A DNA stretch of 64,000 nucleotides from Salinisphaera japonica YTM-1 (GTDB taxonomy: Bacteria; Pseudomonadota; Gammaproteobacteria; Nevskiales; Salinisphaeraceae). The stretch lies in the NCBI RefSeq assembly GCF_003788585.1, contig NZ_AYKG01000023.1, forward strand, positions 62,001 to 126,000, read 5' to 3'. The position numbers and the translations under genes were made by a program. Positions 9,062 to 17,496 of the stretch are shown piece by piece (position 1 is the stretch's first letter; the number at the start of each line of letters is the position of its first letter). Under the pieces are notes generated by a model. The model was not told the origin of the DNA. It did not search any database and saw nothing but the letters and a program-made list of their open reading frames with translations.

Positions 9062-10765
9062 TCAGTAATACAGCAGCAGATACGCCGCCAGCAGGGCGGT
9101 GACCCAAAGCAGCATCACGCCGGAAGTCCAGGTTCGCGCGGCGGCCCCATTGGTGCCAAAGGCTTCGGTAAGCCAGTGCTGGGCGATACCGGCCAGTTGG
9201 GCCAGCCCGGCCACGATCTTGGCCCGCAGCGCGGTCACGCCGCGATGGATACCCCGGCCCATACGCGGCAGCAGGCGACGATAGACCCAGTCGGAGTCCA
9301 GATTCAGCCCGCGGACCTCGGGTGGGTAGAGCCCGCTCCTGAACAACACCACGAAGGCCAGAGCAGCGAACATCAGAAGCTGTAGCTGATTGACCACATG
9401 CGCGGTGGTGTACGGCGAGTAATCCACATCAAAAGGCAGAATCGCGTAGAGCGGCGCCGGGTAGACCCCGATACCGATACAAAGCGCGGCCGTCGCCCCC
9501 ATGGCCAGCAGCATGTTCAGCGGTGCCTCACGCACGCGAAAGCCGGCGTCATGGTGGAAGAACGAGAAGAACGGCACCTTGATCCCGGAGTGATCAAGCA
9601 CCCCGGCCGAGGCCACCAGGAGGGCCAGCCAAGCGATCCAGTGATGATTCTCGGCCGCGGCCGTCAGAATCATGGATTTGGTGACAAAGCCCGAGAACAA
9701 CGGAAACGCCGAGATCGACATCGAGCCGACGATACAAAAGGCGGCCGTCCACGGCATCGACTTATACAGCCCGCCAAGCTCGCTGGCCTTGATCGTGCCC
9801 ACCCGATGCAGCACCGCGCCCATCGACATGAACAACAGGCCCTTGTAGAGGATATGGGCAAAGGCATGGGCGGCCGCACCGTTCAGCGCGAGCGGCGTGC
9901 CGATACCGATGCCCACCACCATGAAGCCCAGCTGGTTGTTCAGGCTGTAGGCCAGCACGCGCCGCAGATCGTTCTCGATCACGGCGAAGAAGATCGGGAA
10001 GATCGTCATCACCGCGCCGATCGTGATCAGCGCTTCGGTGCCCGCATAGCCGCGGGCCAGCGAATAGATCGCCAGCTTGGTGGTATAGATCGACAGGATC
10101 ACCGTGCCCGAAACCGTGGCCTCGGGATACGCATCCTGGACCCAGTTGTGCAGCAGCGGAAAGGCCGCCTTGATCCCGAACGCCACGAAGATCAGCCAGC
10201 CGCCGGGCGTGGCAAGCCCCAGATGATCGAAAGCGATCGAGCCCGTCGCGTGATAATGGATGATCGTACCCATCATCAAAAGCAGGCCAGAGATGACCTG
10301 GATCACCAGATAACGCAGGCCCACGATATGAGCCTTGATGGTACGGCTGGCCCAGATCAGAAAGACCGAGGCAATGGCCGTGGCTTCCCAATAGATGAAC
10401 AGCGTGACCAGGTCGCCGGCCAGCACCGCGCCCACGGCCGCCCCGGCATAGACCAGGGCCGAGACATGCTGGATCCGGTCATCGACATGCAGGGCATACA
10501 GCCCGGTCAGAAACGAGCCGATCAGAAAGATCGTGGCCCAGATCCGTGACAGGCCATCGACACGCAACGTGGTCAGATCGAAGCCGAACAGGCCGATCTG
10601 GCCGTGCATGCCCATGGGCAGCTGCCAGAGCAGCGCCAGTGCGGCCGCCGGAATGACCAGCAGCCAGACCCCGTGCAACCAGCGCGGCAAACAAGCGATC
10701 AGAGCGGCGCCCAGCATGAGCACCAGGGCCGGGCTTGCCATCGCGTGACCTAGCCAATCACTCAT
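9062..10765 (-). CDS. Mrp-type antiporter NuoL/MrpA-N-like proton-conducting subunit
   Basis: A 567-residue polytopic protein of the proton_antipo_M (complex I NuoL/M/N) family, the last gene of the Mrp operon. The key charged residues of these antiporter modules are present: the TM5 glutamate in FIYWEATAIASVFLIW, the TM7 lysine in GIKAAFPLLHNW, and a TM8 lysine in IYTTKLAIY. It lacks the C-terminal domains of a full MrpA, which are supplied by the separate gene at 14975-15538, so it may be the N-terminal half of a split MrpA or a third MrpD. The long hydrophilic C-terminal part (residues about 470-545) resembles the lateral extension of some NuoL-type subunits. Its start overlaps the preceding 100-residue gene by 8 bp. 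Confidence 0.8.
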   Translation of the reverse strand: MSDWLGHAMASPALVLMLGAALIACLPRWLHGVWLLVIPAAALALLWQLPMGMHGQIGLFGFDLTTLRVDGLSRIWATIFLIGSFLTGLYALHVDDRIQHVSALVYAGAAVGAVLAGDLVTLFIYWEATAIASVFLIWASRTIKAHIVGLRYLVIQVISGLLLMMGTIIHYHATGSIAFDHLGLATPGGWLIFVAFGIKAAFPLLHNWVQDAYPEATVSGTVILSIYTTKLAIYSLARGYAGTEALITIGAVMTIFPIFFAVIENDLRRVLAYSLNNQLGFMVVGIGIGTPLALNGAAAHAFAHILYKGLLFMSMGAVLHRVGTIKASELGGLYKSMPWTAAFCIVGSMSISAFPLFSGFVTKSMILTAAAENHHWIAWLALLVASAGVLDHSGIKVPFFSFFHHDAGFRVREAPLNMLLAMGATAALCIGIGVYPAPLYAILPFDVDYSPYTTAHVVNQLQLLMFAALAFVVLFRSGLYPPEVRGLNLDSDWVYRRLLPRMGRGIHRGVTALRAKIVAGLAQLAGIAQHWLTEAFGTNGAAARTWTSGVMLLWVTALLAAYLLLYY

Positions 10766-11060
10766 GATCGTCGTCTCTCATCGGGGTCTGCAGGGCCTGG
10801 CGATCGCGCTCGTTGTAATAATCCTCGTTCCGGCGCAGCGCCGGGCGCAGCATCTTGGCCGCCAGCACGATGAAGCAATAAGCCACGAAGCCGGCCAGCG
10901 GATAGAACGCAAACCAGCCGTCGAAGCCGAAGTGCGGATGCTTGGCATAGAAGAACTCGGCCACGACAAGACCGGCACAGATCAAGACAATGAGCGCGAT
11001 GATCGTACGGATCACGCCGGTGCGCTCGAACAAACCGGGGCGTGCGTCAGGCTGGCTCAT
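10758..11060 (-). CDS. Small two-helix membrane protein in the Mrp operon
   Basis: A 100-residue protein with two predicted membrane segments, around GVIRTIIALIVLICAGLVVA and GWFAFYPLAGFVAYCFIVLA, and a charged C-terminus rich in Arg, Asp and Glu. I do not recognise it as one of the standard MrpA-G subunits. It overlaps the preceding MrpD-like gene by 4 bp and the following NuoL-like gene by 8 bp, so it is translationally coupled to both and is very likely an accessory subunit or assembly factor of this complex. Nothing in its sequence indicates a catalytic role. Confidence 0.75.
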   Translation of the reverse strand: MSQPDARPGLFERTGVIRTIIALIVLICAGLVVAEFFYAKHPHFGFDGWFAFYPLAGFVAYCFIVLAAKMLRPALRRNEDYYNERDRQALQTPMRDDDHE

Positions 11061-12523
11061 GAAGCGCTCCCGAAGGCCGTGTCGATGAAGGCGATGATCG
11101 GCCGGGCATAGAAGAACAGCACCACACAGGCGCTGGCCGTGATCATCAGCGGGACCACACAGGCCGCCGGCGCCTCGGCAAAGCCGCGCGGCGTCTTGTC
11201 ATCGCCCGGCAAGAAGAATGCCCGCGCCGGGATATCCAGTAGATAGACGATATTCAGCAACGAGGAGAGAGCCAGAACGACCAGCACCATCTGGGTCTGT
11301 ACATCCAGCGCGCCGGACATCAGATACCACTTGCTCCAGGCCCCGGCCATCGGCGGCAGACCGATCAACGAAATAGCCGCGATCGTGAATGCGGTAAAGG
11401 TCAGCGGCATGGCCCGGCCCAGGCCGTTGAGCTGGGAGACATACTTGCGATGCACGGCGGTATAGATCGCCCCGGCACAGAAGAACAGCGTGATCTTGCC
11501 AAACGCATGGGTGACGATATGCAGCCCGCCGGCGGTCGCCCCCAGCCGTGAAGCCAGGGCCGCGCCCAGCACGATATACGACAGTTGGCCGATGGTGGAG
11601 TAGGCCAGGCGTTTCTTGAGGTTGTCGCAATAGATCGCAACGACCGAAGCCGCCAGCAGCGTGAATGCCGCCAGCCACACGAACGGCTGGGACGCGCCGG
11701 TGACGTGCAGGAAATCGATGCCGAAGATATAGACCGTGATCTTGAGCACGCTAAACACGCCTGCCTTGACCACGGCCACGGCGTGCAACAGCGCGGATAC
11801 CGGCGTGGGCGCGACCATGGCCGCCGGCAGCCAGCGGTGCATGGGCATCACCGCGGCCTTGCCCACGCCGTAGATGAACAGGCCGTAAAGGCCCATGGCC
11901 GCCAGGCCGCCCAGCCCGGTCCCGGCAAACACGCCGCCGGGCGTGAAATCCACGTTGCCGGCGATCACCCAGGTGATCACGATCGCCGGCAGGAACAGCC
12001 CGATCGAGGTCGTCATGAGGATGCCGATATAGACCCGGCCGCCGTTGCGCGACTCGATATCCCCGTGGTGGGTGACCAGCGGATAGGTCACCAGCGTCAT
12101 CATCTCGTAAAAGACGAACAGCGTGAGCAGATTGGCCGACAGCGCCATACCGATCGCCGCCGAGATCGCCAAGGCAAAACAGATGAAAAAGCGGGTTTGG
12201 TTGGGCTCATCGTTACCGCGCATATAGCCGGCGGCGTACAGCGTGGTCAACGGCCAGAGGGCGGCCGCGATCAAGGCGAAGATCAGCCCGAACGGCTCAA
12301 GCGCGAAGGCCAGATCGAGCCCGGGCAGAATCGAAAAGACACTGAACTCCGGCCGCGCGCCGGCCGCGATGGGTGCGATGAAGCGCGCCACGCCGACAAG
12401 CAGGGCCACGCCGGTCAGCACGCTCACCGTCTCGCGCAGATTGGGCCAGCGTCCGACAAGCGCGATCGGGGCGGCCATCAGCGCCGGCCAAGCCACGAGG
12501 ATCAATAGCCACAGCGGGCTCAT
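11057..12523 (-). CDS. Mrp antiporter MrpD-like subunit 2 (NuoM family)
   Basis: A 488-residue polytopic protein of the NuoM/MrpD family. The TM5 glutamate lies in FVFYEMMTLVTYPLV, the TM7 lysine in VGKAAVMPMHRWLPAAMVAP, the next-helix lysine in AVAVVKAGVF, and the distal helix has NLKKRLAYSTIGQLSYIVLG. These positions form the proton pathway in complex I and Mrp. It is the second MrpD-type subunit in the operon, after the gene at 12520-14016, and overlaps it by 4 bp (ATGA). Together with the NuoL-like gene at the operon end, three antiporter-like modules are encoded. Confidence 0.88.
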   Translation of the reverse strand: MSPLWLLILVAWPALMAAPIALVGRWPNLRETVSVLTGVALLVGVARFIAPIAAGARPEFSVFSILPGLDLAFALEPFGLIFALIAAALWPLTTLYAAGYMRGNDEPNQTRFFICFALAISAAIGMALSANLLTLFVFYEMMTLVTYPLVTHHGDIESRNGGRVYIGILMTTSIGLFLPAIVITWVIAGNVDFTPGGVFAGTGLGGLAAMGLYGLFIYGVGKAAVMPMHRWLPAAMVAPTPVSALLHAVAVVKAGVFSVLKITVYIFGIDFLHVTGASQPFVWLAAFTLLAASVVAIYCDNLKKRLAYSTIGQLSYIVLGAALASRLGATAGGLHIVTHAFGKITLFFCAGAIYTAVHRKYVSQLNGLGRAMPLTFTAFTIAAISLIGLPPMAGAWSKWYLMSGALDVQTQMVLVVLALSSLLNIVYLLDIPARAFFLPGDDKTPRGFAEAPAACVVPLMITASACVVLFFYARPIIAFIDTAFGSAS

Positions 12524-14016
12524 GCGCCACCTCCGACAAGCGTGGCGGCCGCCCGCGCAGCTGCCTCGAGCTCGGGCGTGGCGTGCACCCCGATCACGAT
12601 ATTGATCGCAATCAACGCCCAGGTCGCCACCTGCATGCCAAGCGGCGCCTCGCCGTGTTTGTGATGCGAGACATCATCCGGCAAGGGGCGGAAATACAGG
12701 GCCTCGATCACCCGCCCCACGTAGATGATCGATAACAGAGACGCCACCAGCAGCAGCGCCATCACGCCGTAGTGCTGGGCGTCGAACAACGCGCTCATCA
12801 AGGCCCATTTGCTGATGAAGCCGGCCGTGGCCGGTACACCGATCAGGCTCAGCCCGCCGACGACGAACGCCGCCGAGGTCAACGGCATGGCTCGGCCCAG
12901 GCCCGCCAGGTCATTGATCGAGGACGCGCGCACCCGCCAGACCATGGCCCCGACGGCCATGAACAACGCACCCTTGATCAGACCGTGGTTGAGCAGATGC
13001 ACCAAGCCCGCCGATACCCCGGCCGGCGTGGCCAGGGCAAAGCCGGCCACGATATAGCCCATCTGGGCCACGCTCGACCAGGCCAGCAGACGTTTGACAT
13101 CGGTCTGGAATATCGAGGCCAGCGAGCCTGCGATCATCGATACCGCGGCCAGGGCAAGCAGCACGATGCCCAGCGGCAGGGTGCCGAAGGCATAGCCGGC
13201 GCCGAAAACCGTGAACACGAAACGAAACAGCGCATAGACCGCGACCTTGGTGGCCGTGGCCGCGATGAACGCAGAAATGGCCGAGGGCGCATAGGTATAG
13301 GCATTGGGCAGCCAGATATGCGCGGGCATGAGCGCGGCCTTCAGGCTCAGGCCCACCACGATGAACGCCAGGCCGGCCTGGACCGTGCGCGTGGCATACA
13401 CCTCGGGCAGACGATCGGCCAGATCGGCCATGTTGAGCGTGCCCGTCATCATGAAGATCAGCCCGATACCGATCAGCAGGAACGTGCCACCCACCGTGCC
13501 CATGATCAGATACTGGAACGAGGAAAGCAGGGCCCGACGTTTGGGCCCCATCGCGATCAGCGCATAGGACGACAGCGACGAAATCTCCAGGAACACGAAC
13601 AGGTTGAAGGCATCCCCGGTGACCGTGATGCCGACCAGGCCGGCCAGGCACAGCAGCATCAGGGCAAAGACCAGATATTCGCGCTCGATGGCGATTTCCG
13701 AGGCGATGCTCTTGCGGGCATACAGCCCGGTCAGTGCAGCGACCCCGGTCACCAGCAACAGCACCAGCGCGCTGTAGGTGTCGATGACCAGCTCGATACC
13801 GAAGGGCGGTGCCCAGTTGCCCACGGCATAGCTGACCTGGCCGGCGATCTTGGCCTCCACGAACAACAGAAACGCCATCGCGAACGCTGCCCAGCTGGCC
13901 AGGCAATAGATCAGCCAGGCAGCAAACGCGCGATGCGCCAATACACACAGCGGGGCGGCCAGCAACGGCACGACCACGACCAGCACAGGCATCTGATTGA
14001 AAAAGGCCGTGATCAT
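12520..14016 (-). CDS. mrpD: Mrp antiporter subunit D 1 (NuoN/NuoM family)
   Basis: A 498-residue protein of the proton_antipo_M family. The conserved TM5 glutamate is in FVFLEISSLSSYALIA, the TM7 lysine in SLKAALMPAHIWLPNAY, and the following lysine in ATATKVAVYALF. The sequence QTDVKRLLAWSSVAQMGYIVAG matches the distal conserved segment. MrpD works with the other Mrp subunits in exchanging cytoplasmic Na+ for external protons, important for salt and alkali tolerance. It starts by a 4-bp overlap with mrpC upstream and ends by a 4-bp overlap with the second MrpD-like gene. Confidence 0.9.
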   Translation of the reverse strand: MITAFFNQMPVLVVVVPLLAAPLCVLAHRAFAAWLIYCLASWAAFAMAFLLFVEAKIAGQVSYAVGNWAPPFGIELVIDTYSALVLLLVTGVAALTGLYARKSIASEIAIEREYLVFALMLLCLAGLVGITVTGDAFNLFVFLEISSLSSYALIAMGPKRRALLSSFQYLIMGTVGGTFLLIGIGLIFMMTGTLNMADLADRLPEVYATRTVQAGLAFIVVGLSLKAALMPAHIWLPNAYTYAPSAISAFIAATATKVAVYALFRFVFTVFGAGYAFGTLPLGIVLLALAAVSMIAGSLASIFQTDVKRLLAWSSVAQMGYIVAGFALATPAGVSAGLVHLLNHGLIKGALFMAVGAMVWRVRASSINDLAGLGRAMPLTSAAFVVGGLSLIGVPATAGFISKWALMSALFDAQHYGVMALLLVASLLSIIYVGRVIEALYFRPLPDDVSHHKHGEAPLGMQVATWALIAINIVIGVHATPELEAAARAAATLVGGGA

Positions 14017-14498
14017 GCGGGGCGGCTCTCATCGGCTTCGGCGCCGTCATCGGCCCCGTTGGCGGCGTGGCCTTCAGCGGCCTCGGCCTGTTCGCTGCGT
14101 GCTTCCTCGCGAGCTTCCTCGCCTTCGGAGGTGGCCATGTCGGCTGCCAATACGTCGTCCTCTTCGATCGAGCCGTAGGCTTCGTTGATACGCACGATCA
14201 GCGCCAGGCCGAGTGCGGTCGTCGACACGCCCACGACGATCGCGGTGAGAATCAGCACCTGCGGCAGGGGGTGGGCATAGACCGGGTCGCCGTCGATGAT
14301 GATCGGCGCGGTCGAGCCGTGGATATTGCCCATGCTGATATACAGGATGAACACCGCGCTCTGGAACACGGTCAGCCCGATGAGTTTCTTCACCAGGTTG
14401 TCGTGGGCGATGACGGTATAGAAGCCGATCATCATCAGACCGATCACGATCCAATAATTGAACAGCCCGGGCAGAGTCTCGGTCAGGAACTGGTTCAT
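14013..14498 (-). CDS. mrpC: Mrp antiporter subunit C (NuoK-like)
   Basis: A 161-residue protein with three membrane segments in its first 115 residues, in the NuoK/MrpC pattern: VIGLMMIGFYTVIA, KKLIGLTVFQSAVFILYIS, and the third helix PLPQVLILTAIVVGVSTTALGLALIVRI. The remainder is an unusual acidic tail of about 45 residues rich in Glu, Ala and Asp, not needed for the NuoK fold and probably cytoplasmic; such tails are common in proteins of halophiles. Overlaps of 4 bp on both sides show translational coupling with mrpB and mrpD. Confidence 0.92.
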   Translation of the reverse strand: MNQFLTETLPGLFNYWIVIGLMMIGFYTVIAHDNLVKKLIGLTVFQSAVFILYISMGNIHGSTAPIIIDGDPVYAHPLPQVLILTAIVVGVSTTALGLALIVRINEAYGSIEEDDVLAADMATSEGEEAREEARSEQAEAAEGHAANGADDGAEADESRPA

Positions 14499-14971
14499 GA
14501 TACGTCGTCGGCGTCGTAGTCGTCGGCGCGGCCGTGGTCTTCGTCGTTATCGGGATCGTCCTGGCGCCCGCGTCCGGCAAAGACATAGAAGATGGCGATC
14601 ATCACCGAGGCCACGGTGATGCCCACGCCCAGCTCGATGATGATCAGCCCGTAGTGTTGGCCGCCGTGGGCGAACAACCGATCGTAGTCCAGAAAATTGC
14701 CGCCCAGCAGAATAGTGGCCACGCCCGTGCCGCCGTAGATCAGCAGGCCGCCGGCTGCCCCGATACGAAGTAGCGTGGGCGTGACCGCGGCACGGGCCGC
14801 CTCCACGCCGAAGATCAGCCCGTAGAGAATGATGGCCGTGGCGAGGATCACGCCGGCCTGAAAGCCGCCGCCCGGGCTGTATTCGCCGTGAAACTGCACG
14901 TAGAGGGCATAGAGCAGCATCGGGGCGATGACGAGCTGCGAGACGATACGCAGCACGGTGTGTTCGCGCAT
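14495..14971 (-). CDS. mrpB: Mrp antiporter subunit B (MnhB family)
   Basis: A 158-residue protein with four membrane segments and the MnhB signature HGEYSPGGGFQAGVILATA in the second part of the first loop. The C-terminal 25 residues are strongly acidic. MrpB packs beside MrpC and the MrpA C-terminal domain in known Mrp structures. Its start lies three bases after the stop of the DUF4040 gene, and it overlaps mrpC by 4 bp. Confidence 0.92.
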   Translation of the reverse strand: MREHTVLRIVSQLVIAPMLLYALYVQFHGEYSPGGGFQAGVILATAIILYGLIFGVEAARAAVTPTLLRIGAAGGLLIYGGTGVATILLGGNFLDYDRLFAHGGQHYGLIIIELGVGITVASVMIAIFYVFAGRGRQDDPDNDEDHGRADDYDADDVS

Positions 14972-14974
14972 GGG

Positions 14975-15538
14975 CTACTCCTTGGTGCGCTTGCGACCGC
15001 GCCGACCGCGGCCAAGCAACATGAGTACGGCCATGCCGGCCGTGAATACAACCGCGACTTCACCCAAGGTGTCGTAGCCACGATAGCTGCCGAGCACTGC
15101 GGTGACGGTATTCGGGATATGGATCTCGTGCTGGGACTCGACCAGATACTTGTGCCGCAACGGGTGTTCCTGCACCGGCGTATCCGGGGCGCCGAAATGC
15201 GGCATGTCCAGACTGGCATAGACCAGGATCGCGCCCGTGATGACCGTGACCGCCAACCCGATCAGCCGACGCGATGATTCCACCGGTTTCTCGCGGGCGC
15301 GTGTCAGGCCGAAGGTCGCCAGGAACAACACCGTGGTGATGCCTGCGCCGACGGCTGCCTCGGTGAGTGCGACGTCGGGCGCGCTCAGCACGGTGAACAG
15401 GCTGGCCGAAAGCAGGCTGAACAGCCCGGTCAGCATGGCCACGGGAAACAGATGCCGCCAGCGGGCCAGCGCCAGAGCAACGGCCACCAGGAACACCAGC
15501 AGCCCGAAGTTGAGGATCAACGACACGGTCATGTTCAT
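14975..15538 (-). CDS. MrpA C-terminal domain as a separate protein (DUF4040/MbhD plus MbhE)
   Basis: A 187-residue protein that corresponds to the C-terminal part of a full-length MrpA. The first half carries the DUF4040 (MbhD) motif SAPDVALTEAAVGAGITTVL; the second half carries the MbhE-like motif NTVTAVLGSYRGYDTLGEVAVV. In classical seven-gene Mrp operons these domains are fused behind the NuoL-like part of MrpA. Here they stand alone, followed by mrpB, so MrpA is split, as in the group of Mrp operons that resemble membrane-bound hydrogenases. It overlaps mrpG by 4 bp. Confidence 0.88.
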   Translation of the reverse strand: MNMTVSLILNFGLLVFLVAVALALARWRHLFPVAMLTGLFSLLSASLFTVLSAPDVALTEAAVGAGITTVLFLATFGLTRAREKPVESSRRLIGLAVTVITGAILVYASLDMPHFGAPDTPVQEHPLRHKYLVESQHEIHIPNTVTAVLGSYRGYDTLGEVAVVFTAGMAVLMLLGRGRRGRKRTKE

Positions 15539-15897
15539 CGGGCACGTCCCTGGTCGTCGTCGTCATCGTCGATGACCGGGTCCACTCCGTCCTGCCGGGC
15601 GGCCCGGGCCATCGCGTGGGTAGCGGTCGGGCTGGTAATCAACAGAAACATCACGATGAGCACCAGTTTGAGCGTGACCAGGCCAATACCGGCCTGGATC
15701 ATCAGGCCGATGAAGATCAGCAGCATGCCGCCGGTATCAGCCACCGATGCCGCGTGGACCCGGGTATACAGGTCGGGCAGGCGCAGCATGCCGATGCCGC
15801 CGATCACGCACAGCAGCGCCCCGGCCACGATGAAGCCCCAGCTGGCCGCCGTGGCAAGGCCGGCCCATAGCGTTGTCTGGCCGAGCGCATCAAACAT
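15535..15897 (-). CDS. mrpG: Mrp antiporter subunit G
   Basis: A 120-residue protein with three membrane segments and the MrpG signature GGIGMLRLPDLYTRVHAASVADTGG. The C-terminus is a run of aspartates followed by Gln-Gly-Arg. MrpG packs against MrpA, E and F in the complex. Its start overlaps the end of mrpF by 8 bp and its end overlaps the next gene by 4 bp. Confidence 0.94.
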   Translation of the reverse strand: MFDALGQTTLWAGLATAASWGFIVAGALLCVIGGIGMLRLPDLYTRVHAASVADTGGMLLIFIGLMIQAGIGLVTLKLVLIVMFLLITSPTATHAMARAARQDGVDPVIDDDDDDQGRAR

Positions 15898-16180
15898 CGC
15901 TGTCGTCCTCGACGTCGCCGGCCCAGCCCAGGTCGCCGTACTGCATGAATTTAAGGACCGCCACGGTGCCGATGAAATTGATCAGGGCATAAGTCAGCGC
16001 CAGATCCAGATAGTCGGTTCGTCCGTTCAAAAAGGCCAGCAGCGCGATGACCAGTACGGTCTTGGTGCCGAACAGATTGATGCCCAGAATCCGGTCATAG
16101 ACCGTTGGGCCAAGCAGCACACGAATCAGGACCAACAGCATGGTCACGCCCACACCGGCCAGGCCAGCGGCATACATCAT
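15890..16180 (-). CDS. mrpF: Mrp antiporter subunit F
   Basis: A 96-residue protein with three membrane segments and the MrpF core LLGPTVYDRILGINLFGTKTVLVIALLAF, then YLDLALTYALINFIGTVAVLKF. MrpF belongs to the antiporter's E-F-G subunit group. The start at 16180 forms an ATGA overlap with the mrpE stop; a second ATG at 16177 is an alternative. The open frame runs much further upstream, but that part is only the shadow of mrpE. Confidence 0.92.
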   Translation of the reverse strand: MMYAAGLAGVGVTMLLVLIRVLLGPTVYDRILGINLFGTKTVLVIALLAFLNGRTDYLDLALTYALINFIGTVAVLKFMQYGDLGWAGDVEDDSDV

Positions 16181-16680
16181 GTCGGGTTGCTCGTGTTGTG
16201 GGTCTCTGCCTTGCCTTCGAGCCAGCGGACCTTGGCGTTCATCGCGCCCTCTGTGACGTCGGCATCGTGTATGTGTGTAAGCGAGTGAATCACGGCTTCG
16301 CCGCTCTGCATTTCGATGGTCACGGTACCGGGCGTCAACGTGACGGAGTTCGCGAAGATCGCGCGCCCGAGGGCCGTGCGCTGGCCGGTCTGCACGCGCA
16401 CCATCGAGGGGCGAATCGCCCGTGATGGGCCGAGCAGCCGCCACGCCACGTCGAGATTCGAGCGTGCGATTTCAGCCAGCAGCCAGACCGTATAGGCCGG
16501 CAGGCGAGGCAGCAAAGAGATCGGCACGCATTCTTCATTGATCAGACGCATGCGCGCGCATAACCAGAGCACGCCGGCGCACGACACGGCACCAAGCGAG
16601 AGAATGAGCACGCCGTAGTGGCCGGAAAGCGCCAGCCACAGGGCAACGAGTCCGATCACCAGCGCTATCACGTGACGCAC
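16177..16680 (-). CDS. mrpE: Mrp antiporter subunit E, first gene of the operon
   Basis: A 167-residue MnhE-family protein. Two or three hydrophobic segments at the N-terminus are followed by a soluble domain with the typical motif FANSVTLTPGTVTIEM and then VIHSLTHIHDADV. Order in the operon is E-F-G-DUF4040-B-C-D-D-small-NuoL-like, all on the minus strand with overlaps or gaps of at most a few bases. The 60-bp gap to the upstream TVP38 gene has no clear terminator or promoter, so the operon may be continuous with the two genes before it. Confidence 0.92.
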   Translation of the reverse strand: MRHVIALVIGLVALWLALSGHYGVLILSLGAVSCAGVLWLCARMRLINEECVPISLLPRLPAYTVWLLAEIARSNLDVAWRLLGPSRAIRPSMVRVQTGQRTALGRAIFANSVTLTPGTVTIEMQSGEAVIHSLTHIHDADVTEGAMNAKVRWLEGKAETHNTSNPT

Positions 16681-16740
16681 TTATCGCCCCCGGGGAAGAA
16701 GAAGAGCCACGAAGTTACAAAAGCCCGTGGAATCGGTCAA

Positions 16741-17496
16741 TTAAGCGTGGTTCTTGCGTGTATCGCCCGAATCCTGGCGGCTATCGGCCAGTGCCTTGCG
16801 CCGGCGATGCGCAAAATAAGCGATGATCGCGCTGGCCACGAGCAGGCCGCCGGAGATCATGAGCTGTGATCCGTCGATGAGCTGTTCCGGCGAAAAGGTG
16901 CGCTGTTTCAGAAGCTCCGGCAGATTGACCGTGGCCCCGAAGCTGACGAAAGTGATCATCGGCGGCAACATGCCGATGATGCTGCCAAAGGTATAGGACA
17001 GCCACGGCACGCGCAGCAGGCCACAGGCATAGTTGACCAGGTCAAACGGCAGGAACGAGGCCCGCAGCACCAGCACGGTCGGAAAGGCCTGTTCTCGCAG
17101 CAGCCGTGAAAACGCGGCAATGCGCGGGCTCTTGTCGGAATCCCCGTCGCCGGTGACATCGGTACGGAAAAAACGAGCCAGCAGATAGGCGGTCTGTGCC
17201 GAGGCGTTTTCCCCGATCAGACCGAAGATCAGCCCGGGCACGAACCCGAACAGGCTGCCCCCGGCAATCGTGAGCCACATCGCCGGAAAGAAGGTCAGCG
17301 GCCGGAGCGCGTAGATGATGATATAGACCAGCGGGGCGAGCGGGTTATCGACCACGTAGCGATAGACCAGGCCCATGATCTCGCGGATCGATAGCCCTTG
17401 CGTGATCACCCACACGATGGCCAGCCCGAACAAGAGCGCCCACAGCACGCCGACGGCGATACGGATCTGGTTACGGCGGGTCGGCGTTTTCGTCAT
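16741..17496 (-). CDS. TVP38/TMEM64 family membrane protein (SNARE-associated, DedA-like)
   Basis: A 251-residue protein with about five to six membrane segments. The VTT domain signature is clear: PLTFFPAMWLTIAGGSLFGFVPGLIFGLIGENASAQTAYLLARFF, then VLVLRASFLPFDLVNYACGLLRVPW. Relatives (YdjX/YdjZ, TMEM64) are thought to move or scramble lipids, but the bacterial function is not settled. The start overlaps the stop of the ArsR-methyltransferase gene by 4 bp (ATGA), so the two form a pair, and the Mrp operon follows 60 bp downstream. Confidence 0.88.
   Translation of the reverse strand: MTKTPTRRNQIRIAVGVLWALLFGLAIVWVITQGLSIREIMGLVYRYVVDNPLAPLVYIIIYALRPLTFFPAMWLTIAGGSLFGFVPGLIFGLIGENASAQTAYLLARFFRTDVTGDGDSDKSPRIAAFSRLLREQAFPTVLVLRASFLPFDLVNYACGLLRVPWLSYTFGSIIGMLPPMITFVSFGATVNLPELLKQRTFSPEQLIDGSQLMISGGLLVASAIIAYFAHRRRKALADSRQDSGDTRKNHA

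Noticed and set aside
9398-10549. 383-codon open frame opposite the NuoL-like gene
   Set aside because: It is antisense to a gene with clear homology; its Arg/Gln/His/Asp-rich protein is typical of the reverse strand of GC-rich membrane protein genes.
12772-14178. 468-codon open frame opposite mrpD
   Set aside because: Same reason: antisense to a certain gene and low-complexity in composition.
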